NCBI GenBank assembly: GCA_029982105.1
Contig: JARRCQ010000016.1
Span: 1-12,698, forward strand
Length of the DNA stretch: 12,698 nt
Source of the DNA: Candidatus Atribacteria bacterium
Lineage (GTDB): Bacteria > Atribacterota > Atribacteria > Atribacterales > Caldatribacteriaceae
Reading direction: 5' to 3'
Notes under the pieces: generated by a model
Database searches by the model: none
What the model saw: the letters and a program-made list of their open reading frames with translations, nothing else
What the model was told of the DNA's origin: nothing
Position numbers and translations under genes: made by a program
In this document: one piece after another, positions 7,309-12,698 of the stretch
Numbering within the stretch: the first letter of the stretch is position 1
Layout: each line of letters opens with the position of its first letter

Positions 7309-7639
7309 TCCTGGACTCCTTGCTGCTTCTACTCCTTAAGTAATATAGTTTAGCTCTTCTTACTTTTCCTCGACGCAGAACCTCAATTTTTTCTAAGGAA
7401 GGAGAGTGAAGAGGAAATATGCGTTCTATTCCTACTCCAAAAGAAACCTTCCTCACTATAATACTACGGTTTATCCCTGAACCTCGCACTCCAATCACTA
7501 AACCCTCAAAATTCTGGAATCTTTCTTTATCACCTTCCACAATTTTAATGGTTAATCGCACTGTATCTCCGGGATGCACTTCAGGAACTTCTTTAATATA
7601 GCTACTTTCTACTGCTCGTAAAATTCTTGCTTTGTCCAT
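7286..7639 (-). CDS. rplS: Large ribosomal subunit protein bL19
   Basis: A complete 117-residue bL19, located at the 30S-50S interface. Recognisable blocks are PGDTVRLTIKIVEG near residues 23-36, NFEGLVIGVRGSGINRSIIVRK at about 43-64, GVGIERIFPLHSP, and RRGKVRRAKLYYLR near the C-terminus. The ATG has a very strong AGGAGGAGG ribosome binding site 6 bases away, consistent with high expression. It follows trmD after 36 bases, which is too short for a leader structure. The 3' end overlaps the lepB start by 23 bases. Confidence 0.97.
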   Translation of the reverse strand: MDKARILRAVESSYIKEVPEVHPGDTVRLTIKIVEGDKERFQNFEGLVIGVRGSGINRSIIVRKVSFGVGIERIFPLHSPSLEKIEVLRRGKVRRAKLYYLRSRSSKESRIAEKREI

Positions 7640-7675
7640 TTGAACCTCCTCCTGGAAAAAATCCTTCCTAATATA

Positions 7676-8380
7676 TCATTCCTGTCTATCCTTGGCAACT
7701 GATAAAAGTTCAGGCCGCACGCGGGCAGTCTTTTCTTGTGCCTTCCTCTTTCTCCACTCTTCGATAAGAGCATGGTTTCCAGATAGCAAAATTTCTGGAA
7801 CTTCCAGCCCTTGAAAAACTCGAGGACGAGTAAATTGAGGAGGGCCAAATTCTCCTTGATAAAAAGAATCAACTTTTATTGATTCTTCATCACCTAAAAC
7901 CCCGGGAATCAGACGAACGGTAGCTTCAATCATTACCAGAGCAGCTAACTCTCCCCCGGAGAGGATATAATCACCAATAGAGAGTTCTTCCGCTCCAGTC
8001 AAAGTTATTACTCGCTCGTCTACTCCTTGATAACGCCCGCAAAGAAAAAGGAGATGTTTCTCTTGAGCTAATTCTAAAGCTTTTTTCTGAGAAAATAAAG
8101 ACCCCTGAGGGCTGGTCAAAATTACTCGAGGGGCGCTACTGGTATAATTTTCAATAAATTTTACCGCTCGCCACAGAGGCTCAGGTTTAAGCACCATTCC
8201 CGGTCCACCACCAAAAGGGTAATCATCTACCGTTCTATAACGGTCTAAAGTAAAACTACGCAAATTGTGAACTTTTATTTTTACCATACCTTTTTCCTGT
8301 GCCCTACCTAAAATAGCAGATTTTACGTAAGGCTCTATAGCCTGAGGAAACAAGGTAACCACATCAATGCGAAGTTTCAA
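7676..8380 (-). CDS. trmD: tRNA (guanine-37-N1)-methyltransferase TrmD
   Basis: A SPOUT/knot methyltransferase that adds m1G37 to tRNAs reading codons next to G36, preventing frameshifts. With the TTG start at 8380 the protein has 234 residues. It shows the N-terminal RIDVVTLFP, DYPFGGGPGMVLKPEP (53-68), the SAM-binding knot LCGRYQGVDERV (113-124) and SIGDYILSGGEL (134-145). Also present are the catalytic-type Asp171 in VDSF and SGNHALIEEWR (200-210). A GTG start at 8401 is also possible and would add PRGFLGL residues, giving 241. I prefer TTG because it overlaps the rimM stop as TTGA, has AGGGGG 9 bases upstream, and yields a typical N-terminus. It lies between rimM and rplS as in most bacteria. 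Confidence 0.96.
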   Translation of the reverse strand: MKLRIDVVTLFPQAIEPYVKSAILGRAQEKGMVKIKVHNLRSFTLDRYRTVDDYPFGGGPGMVLKPEPLWRAVKFIENYTSSAPRVILTSPQGSLFSQKKALELAQEKHLLFLCGRYQGVDERVITLTGAEELSIGDYILSGGELAALVMIEATVRLIPGVLGDEESIKVDSFYQGEFGPPQFTRPRVFQGLEVPEILLSGNHALIEEWRKRKAQEKTARVRPELLSVAKDRQE

Positions 8381-8880
8381 TCCCAGAAACCCCCTGGGCA
8401 CTCTACTTCAATAACACCTCTCTCTTTATCCACCCCCCGAACATAAACCCGGATAAAAGGAAGATAGTATTCTTTTTCTTCGTTTTTCACTACCAGGTAA
8501 TCATAAGCAGACCCTTCTATAAGGGTCATTACTTCGCCTCTTAGTTCCCCTTTCTCCATCACTTTAAGACCTAATAATTCAAAGTGATAAAAATGGTCAG
8601 AAGGGAGTCTCTTTAGTTCTTTTTCTTCCACGGCTAAAAAGCAGCCTTCTATTTCCTCTGCTAACTGGCGAGAACAAACTTCCCGGAAACGAATAAGTAA
8701 AGTTTTCCCTTGGTTAGTTGTTTCCTCTATAGTTAGGAGACGATAACCCTCATCGGGAGTTCCTACCCACAGAAAATTTTCGGGAGAAAAGCGTTCCGCA
8801 AAATCAGTTAGAGGAAACACTTTCACCATCCCTTCTAACCCCTGGGCTTTCAGAATCTTTCCTACCAGGACTCTTTTCAC
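8377..8880 (-). CDS. rimM: Ribosome maturation factor RimM
   Basis: A 167-residue RimM that helps mature the head of the 30S subunit by binding uS19. The N-terminal beta-barrel starts VLVGKILKAQGLEGMVKVFPLTDF (residues 4-27). A PRC-barrel domain begins near YHFELLGLKV (96-105) and runs through YYLPFIRVYVRGVD. The start is GTG, 17 bases after khpA, with only a weak ribosome binding site (AGGTC). That suggests low or coupled translation. The stop overlaps the proposed trmD start. The C-terminal tail PGGFWD is a slight variant of the usual PEGLLD-like ending. Identity is supported by both domains and by the rpsP-khpA-rimM-trmD order. Confidence 0.94.
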   Translation of the reverse strand: MKRVLVGKILKAQGLEGMVKVFPLTDFAERFSPENFLWVGTPDEGYRLLTIEETTNQGKTLLIRFREVCSRQLAEEIEGCFLAVEEKELKRLPSDHFYHFELLGLKVMEKGELRGEVMTLIEGSAYDYLVVKNEEKEYYLPFIRVYVRGVDKERGVIEVECPGGFWD

Positions 8881-8897
8881 TTTGACCTAACTACCAT

Positions 8898-9128
8898 CTA
8901 CTCCAAAATTTCTACTGCAGTTTTCTTTCCTTTTTTTGCCCCTGCTGCTTTAACAATAGTACGAAGAGCACGAGCAATTCTTCCTTGCTTACCAATTATT
9001 TTTCCCATATCTTCCTGGGATACTCTTATTTCGTAAATTACCGATTGTTCCCCTTCTACTTCAGAAATTCTTACCTCTTCAGGATAATCTACCAGAGCTT
9101 TAACTATAAACTCAACCAGGTCTTTCAC
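8898..9128 (-). CDS. khpA: KhpA, KH-domain RNA-binding protein
   Basis: A 76-residue single KH-domain protein (YlqC/KhpA). It usually pairs with KhpB (Jag/EloR) to bind many RNAs, and in several Gram-positive bacteria it affects cell elongation and division. The hallmark GxxG RNA-binding loop is present as GKQG (residues 46-49) within MGKIIGKQGRIARALRTIVKAA. A conserved N-terminal helix (MKDLVEFIVKALVD) precedes it. Start is GTG, overlapping the rpsP stop as GTGA, so it is probably translated by coupled re-initiation. The ribosomal protein neighbour is the family's standard location. Confidence 0.95.
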   Translation of the reverse strand: MKDLVEFIVKALVDYPEEVRISEVEGEQSVIYEIRVSQEDMGKIIGKQGRIARALRTIVKAAGAKKGKKTAVEILE

Positions 9129-9382
9129 TTTTCTTGAGCCTCCAGGACTTCTACTCCCTTAAGAAGGGCTTTAACCTTGTCAGATACCTCTGCTCCTTGA
9201 GAAATCCAGTAATCAATCCGCTCCTTCCGCAGAGACCACAGAGGTGGATTAGCTATGGGAGAATAGTTACCTAGAATTTCAATCGGCCTACCATCTCTAG
9301 CCTTTCGAGAATCAATAGCTACAATTCGATAGTAGGGAAGATGTTTACGACCAATTCGAGACAATCTTAGTTTTACCGCCAT
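9125..9382 (-). CDS. rpsP: Small ribosomal subunit protein bS16
   Basis: A complete 85-residue bS16, a 30S assembly protein that binds 16S rRNA. It begins with the canonical MAVKLRLSRIGRKHLPYYRIV, followed by DSRKARDGRPIEILGNYSP (residues 24-42), and ends with a short helical tail. ATG start; AAAGGAG lies 11 bases upstream in the 26-base gap after ffh. Its TGA stop overlaps the GTG start of khpA. Confidence 0.97.
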   Translation of the reverse strand: MAVKLRLSRIGRKHLPYYRIVAIDSRKARDGRPIEILGNYSPIANPPLWSLRKERIDYWISQGAEVSDKVKALLKGVEVLEAQEK

Positions 9383-9408
9383 TTCCTATTTTTCTCCTTT
9401 CATTCTCT

Positions 9409-10746
9409 CTATCTTCCTAAGCCCAAAAACCCTCTCCTTCCCGAAAAAGGAAGAGGTCGGCCTTTCTTCATTTGTTTCCATAGTTTACGAAAATCTTCAA
9501 ATTGTTTAAGTATTTTATTAACCTCCTGAACCGTTGTACCGCTACCCCGAGCGATTCTCCTTTTACGACTGGCGTCAATGATATAAGGATTCTCCCGCTC
9601 TTCCCGAGTCATAGAATTAATTATGGCTTCCACTTTTTTCAGATTTTTCTCCCCATCTTCCTGAGAAATCATTCCTCGCACCTGACCGGGGAACATATCC
9701 AGAATTTCTTGAAAAGACCCTACATTTTTCACCCGCTGCAATTCTTCCAGAAAATCGTTAAAATCTAATTCCTTTTTCTCTATTTTCTTTTCTAATTTTT
9801 TTCTTTCTTCTTCGTTTATAGCTCGGTCTACTTTTTCAATAAAAGTTAAAGTATCCCCTAAACCCATTATCCGGCTAGCCATTCTATCGGGATGGAAAAC
9901 CTCCAGTTGATTGAGCTTTTCACCCATCCCCACCAACTTCACCGGCCATCCAGTTTGAGCTACAATAGAAAGAACAGCTCCCCCTCGGGCATCAGTGTCC
10001 ACTTTAGTCAAAACAAGCCCAGTAGGATGAACCCAGTTTTCAAAACTCTGAGCCACCTTTACCGCTTCTTGTCCAGTCGTAGCATCCAAAACTAAAAGTT
10101 TCTCGGAAAAGTTTTCCTTTTCCACCAGTTCTTTTAGTTCTTTGAGAAGTTCTTCTTCTACATGCAACCTCCCTGCAGTGTCTACTAAAATTACATCCAA
10201 ACTTTTTTCTCGAGCGTAATCCCGAGCTTTTTTAACCATTTCCTGAGGAGTAGAAGCTCGAGGATCGTCAAAAAACTCTAAATTTGCTGCCTGAGCAAGA
10301 ATCTTCAGCTGTTCTTTGGCTGCGGGACGGCGGGTATCAGTAGATACCAAAAGAGGGAAAAACCCTCTTTCTTTCAAATAGACTCCTAATTTCCCACAGG
10401 TGGTTGTTTTACCCGAACCCTGTAACCCTACCATCATAACTAAAGCAGGAAAAGAACCAGAAAGATTCAGTTCTTGAGCTTCTCCTCCCAATATCTGGCG
10501 AATTTCTTCCCACAAAATTTTAATCACCATTTCCCCAGGAGTTACGCTCTCCATTACTTCTTTTCCTACTGCTCTTTCTCTTACTCGAGAAGTAAGATCT
10601 TTAACTACTCGATAATAAACATCGGATTCCAGCAATACCATTCTCAATTCCTTAAGAATGGCATCCACTTCTTCCTCTGATAATTTACCTTTACTCCGCA
10701 ATTTTTTAAACAGATTGTTAAGTCTATCAGTTAAAGCTTCAAACAT
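9409..10746 (-). CDS. ffh: Signal recognition particle protein Ffh (SRP54)
   Basis: A 445-residue SRP GTPase that binds signal sequences at the ribosome and delivers nascent membrane proteins to FtsY. The N domain (about 1-90) is followed by the G domain with GLQGSGKTT (107-115), DTRRPAA (137-143), DTAGR (189-193) and TKVD (247-250). The M domain (about 320-430) includes SRKRRIARGSGTTVQEVN, which contacts 4.5S RNA. The G2 motif carries Arg where most Ffh proteins have Tyr (D-Y-RPAA). The C-terminal tail ends RRGFLGLGR and is not methionine-rich. An in-frame TTG lies just before the ATG, but ATG gives 8-base spacing from AAGGAG. The gene has its own promoter upstream and no ylxM between it and ftsY. 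Confidence 0.97.
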   Translation of the reverse strand: MFEALTDRLNNLFKKLRSKGKLSEEEVDAILKELRMVLLESDVYYRVVKDLTSRVRERAVGKEVMESVTPGEMVIKILWEEIRQILGGEAQELNLSGSFPALVMMVGLQGSGKTTTCGKLGVYLKERGFFPLLVSTDTRRPAAKEQLKILAQAANLEFFDDPRASTPQEMVKKARDYAREKSLDVILVDTAGRLHVEEELLKELKELVEKENFSEKLLVLDATTGQEAVKVAQSFENWVHPTGLVLTKVDTDARGGAVLSIVAQTGWPVKLVGMGEKLNQLEVFHPDRMASRIMGLGDTLTFIEKVDRAINEEERKKLEKKIEKKELDFNDFLEELQRVKNVGSFQEILDMFPGQVRGMISQEDGEKNLKKVEAIINSMTREERENPYIIDASRKRRIARGSGTTVQEVNKILKQFEDFRKLWKQMKKGRPLPFSGRRGFLGLGR

Positions 10747-10779
10747 CAAAAACTCTCCTTTTTTGCTTAAACATATAAG

Positions 10780-10808
10780 ATAATAATCGGCTCTCCGCTC
10801 TCTGTCAA
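10780..10808 (-). promoter_or_regulatory. Sigma-70-type promoter of the ffh-dprA operon
   Basis: Reading the - strand, a perfect -35 TTGACA (10808-10803) is followed 17 bases later by TATTAT (10785-10780), one base off the -10 consensus. Transcription would begin near 10773, giving a leader of roughly 27 bases before the ffh ATG with AAGGAG inside it. The site sits in the only sizeable gap of the right block (10750-10890), so it is the likely start of the ffh-rpsP-khpA-rimM-trmD-rplS-lepB-rnhB-yraN-comM-dprA transcript. Confidence 0.8.
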
Positions 10809-10890
10809 GAAACCCGGAAAGGAATTATACTACAGACTGCCTTTTCCTTTCTGAGAGTAATAAATAAAGGACCAGTTTCTCCCTACAGTT

Positions 10891-11817
10891 CTAATAGACT
10901 ATCGTTTTTACAAATTCTTCTCCATTGAAAGGAATCAAGTCTTCTATCCCTTCTCCTACTCCTAAATATTTCACTGGAAGATGAAATTCTTTGCTAATCC
11001 GAAAAACAATTCCTCCTTTAGCTTGGCTATCCCATTTAGTAAGAATAATACCACTTAGGTCTGCTACTGGAAATAAAGATTGAGCCTGTACAAAAGCATT
11101 TTGGCCTGCCAAAGCATCGATAACCAAAATACTTTCCAGATTAGAAGGAAGAATTAACTTTTTGGTAACCCTCACTACTTTTTCCAGTTCAGCAAGTAAA
11201 TTTTTATTAACATGAGACCTTCCTGCTGTATCAATAATAACCAAAGTATCTCCCCCACTGCGAGCAGAGTTGATACCGTCAAAAACTACTGCTCCTGGGT
11301 CTCCACCTTCGGTCCCCCGGAAATAATGGCATTTTGCTCTCTGAGCCCAGACTTCCAATTGTTCCATAGCTGCAGCCCGGAAAGTATCAGCAGCAATGAG
11401 AGTAACTTTTTCTCCTCTATTTTTAAAAAGAAAAGATAACTTACCAGCTGCTGTAGTCTTTCCCACTCCATTAACTCCAGAAAGAATTATAGCTTTAAGC
11501 TCCCCATCTTGTGCTGAAGCAAAAAGAGAGGGGTCGTTGTCTTCCAAGAGAGAGAGCAACTTCTTGTATAACCATTCTTGCCAGCTATCTTCTCCATGGG
11601 ATTTTTTGAATTCCCGGAAATCTTCTACTATTTCCAAAGATAGTGTAGGCCCCATATCAGCTTGAATGAGTAATTCTTCCAGTTCTTCCCAATCTTCTTC
11701 TTTTATATCCTTTTTGTTCCATAGTTGGGAAAAATGCTCTTTTACCTCCTCCTTCATTTTTCCCATACCTTTTACCCATCTCTGCCAAATAGTTTCTTTT
11801 TTTTCTTGTTCCATCAT
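10891..11817 (-). CDS. ftsY: Signal recognition particle receptor FtsY
   Basis: A 308-residue FtsY, the membrane-associated SRP receptor GTPase that forms a complex with Ffh and releases cargo to the translocon. The long acidic A domain of E. coli is absent, as is usual in Gram-positive-type proteins; only a short charged N-terminal helix precedes the N domain (about 20-95). The G domain shows GVNGVGKTT (114-122), DTFRAAA (144-150), DTAGR (196-200), TKWD (260-263, usually TKLD) and GVGEGIEDLIPF (286-297). The start is the first of two adjacent ATGs, 6 bases after GGAG. It begins 12 bases after the smc stop, so the two are probably co-transcribed. No convincing terminator follows. Confidence 0.97.
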   Translation of the reverse strand: MMEQEKKETIWQRWVKGMGKMKEEVKEHFSQLWNKKDIKEEDWEELEELLIQADMGPTLSLEIVEDFREFKKSHGEDSWQEWLYKKLLSLLEDNDPSLFASAQDGELKAIILSGVNGVGKTTAAGKLSFLFKNRGEKVTLIAADTFRAAAMEQLEVWAQRAKCHYFRGTEGGDPGAVVFDGINSARSGGDTLVIIDTAGRSHVNKNLLAELEKVVRVTKKLILPSNLESILVIDALAGQNAFVQAQSLFPVADLSGIILTKWDSQAKGGIVFRISKEFHLPVKYLGVGEGIEDLIPFNGEEFVKTIVY

Positions 11818-11829
11818 TTTTCTCCTCTT

Positions 11830-12698
11830 TTATTGAAAGGATTTCCCATCCAAACACACTGCTTGAGAAACTCCAGGGTCATTCATAGTCATACCAATTA
11901 TTTGATCCGCTGCTTCCATTACTTCCTCTTGATGAGTTACCACTACCACTTGCCGGCTTCGGGAAATATTTTTCAGTAATTGAGCCAAAAGCAAACTGTT
12001 GGTATGGTCTAAATTAGCATCTACCTCATCTAAAAAACAAAAAGGTAACTGAGCTGATTCAAAAACCGCAAATAGGAAGCATAGTGCCACCAATGATTTT
12101 TCCCCACTGGAAAGAAGAGATAAATTTTGTTTTCTTTTTCCGGGCAAGCGCACCTCTATTTCTGCTCTCTCTTCTTGAAAAAGAAGTCGAGCCTCTCCGG
12201 TAGGAAAAATCTCGGTAAAAAACGTAGAAAAGTTTTTATTTACCTGATAAAGAAATTCTTGAAAATTTTTCTTAATTTCTCTTTGAGCCAGAGAAACTCC
12301 CTCTCTCACCAAAGATAGACCCACCTCACATAATTCGCCTTTTTCTTTTAAGGAAGAGAAACGTTCTTGCACCCGGGCAAATTCTTCACCTGCTCCAGGA
12401 ATAAATCTTTTCTCCTGTAGTAATTTTTCCTTTTCTTGAACAGAACGTTCCAACTTTTTTATATCCACACTGGGTGGAGATACAGAATAAAAACTTTTCC
12501 ATTTTTCCTCTTCTCGGTAAAGTTCCTGCGCTTCAGCATTTAATTTCTCTTCTAAAAGAATAGTTCTCTCTATTTTTTTCTCCCTTTCTCCTATTTCTCT
12601 TTCTATCTCCTGGACTTTTTTCTGAGCTAAATCAATTTTTTCGTTTATATTCCTCTCCTCTTTTTCTACTCTCTTTCCTTCGCTCCTCTTTTCAGCTA
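11830..12698 (-). CDS. smc: Chromosome partition protein Smc, C-terminal part
   Basis: The C-terminal 288 or so residues of SMC, the condensin ATPase. The frame is open to the right edge of the window. Just over half of the visible part is Glu/Lys-rich coiled coil, the returning arm of the protein. The C-terminal ATPase head follows, with a PGK(R)KQNLSLL strand, the ABC-type signature as LSSGEKSLVAL, Walker B FCFLDEVDANLD, and VVVVTHQEEVMEAAD containing the switch His. It ends with the SMC-typical GMTMNDPGVS segment. The signature has Ser where SMC proteins normally have the first Gly of LSGGE, and the D-loop has Asn for Ala. The 12-base spacing to ftsY is the common arrangement. A GTG at 12468 lies inside the coiled coil and is not the gene start. 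Confidence 0.93.
   Translation of the reverse strand, partial: AEKRSEGKRVEKEERNINEKIDLAQKKVQEIEREIGEREKKIERTILLEEKLNAEAQELYREEEKWKSFYSVSPPSVDIKKLERSVQEKEKLLQEKRFIPGAGEEFARVQERFSSLKEKGELCEVGLSLVREGVSLAQREIKKNFQEFLYQVNKNFSTFFTEIFPTGEARLLFQEERAEIEVRLPGKRKQNLSLLSSGEKSLVALCFLFAVFESAQLPFCFLDEVDANLDHTNSLLLAQLLKNISRSRQVVVVTHQEEVMEAADQIIGMTMNDPGVSQAVCLDGKSFQ

Noticed and set aside
7640..7675. Possible autoregulatory leader RNA ahead of rplS.
   Set aside because: Only 36 bases separate trmD and rplS, mostly the ribosome binding site, with no stable structure visible.
10821..10830. A TATAAT-like sequence on the - strand upstream of the ffh promoter, as a second promoter.
   Set aside because: No acceptable -35 box 16-18 bases upstream and no extended -10 TG.
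10817..10851. 8-bp inverted repeat (GAAAGGAA/TTCCTTTC) downstream of ftsY as a terminator.
   Set aside because: The loop is about 19 bases and no U-run follows on the - strand. At best it is a weak structure.
12127..12318. Open frames on the + strand opposite smc, ftsY, ffh, comM and other genes.
   Set aside because: They are antisense shadows of clearly conserved genes with low-complexity, unrecognisable translations.

Overview
The window joins two blocks of genes that converge on a gene-poor stretch at 2803-3193. The left block, on the + strand, is a sugar-acid catabolism cluster: the 3' end of a TRAP transporter large permease, two short-chain dehydrogenases (SDRs) and a GntR/FCD regulator. 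The right block, on the - strand, is a run of 13 housekeeping genes. In transcription order these are smc (3' end only), ftsY, ffh, rpsP, khpA, rimM, trmD, rplS, lepB, rnhB, yraN, comM and dprA.

The organism is a bacterium with fairly low G+C. The order smc-ftsY-ffh-rpsP-khpA-rimM-trmD-rplS with rnhB-yraN-comM-dprA downstream is the arrangement seen in Firmicutes/Clostridia and some neighbouring deep-branching phyla. Two genes often present in that arrangement are missing here: ylxM between ftsY and ffh, and ylqF/rbgA near rnhB. Coding strands are purine-rich and the proteins are rich in Glu, Lys and Arg, which fits a thermophilic or anaerobic lineage but does not prove it. TRAP transport plus an SDR-type fructuronate reductase would suit a fermentative anaerobe, for example a clostridial or Atribacterota-like lineage. 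The sequence alone does not settle the taxon.

Left block (1-2802): the permease probably imports an organic acid, likely a hexuronate. The second SDR resembles the UxuB/YjmF fructuronate reductases, which convert D-fructuronate to D-mannonate. The first SDR probably acts on a related sugar acid. The FCD regulator has its own likely promoter and is a good candidate for the local uronate-responsive regulator.

Right block (3194-12698): smc and ftsY are 12 bases apart. A near-consensus promoter (TTGACA-17-TATTAT) lies just upstream of ffh and probably drives everything to dprA as one long operon. The genes in that run are tightly packed, with TGA/start overlaps, 17-23 base overlaps and 1-17 base gaps. 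Many starts are GTG or TTG and several overlap the preceding stop codon, so translational coupling is likely. The operon combines secretion (Ffh, FtsY, LepB), ribosome and tRNA maturation (S16, KhpA, RimM, TrmD, L19), RNA/DNA maintenance (RNase HII, YraN) and DNA uptake and recombination (ComM, DprA).

I found no CRISPR array, complete insertion sequence, tRNA or rRNA, and no convincingly new system. The items worth a second look are a variant SMC ATPase signature, the probable start-codon corrections for trmD and comM, the convergent junction with its perfect 9-bp inverted repeat, and the likely uronate regulator with a candidate operator.
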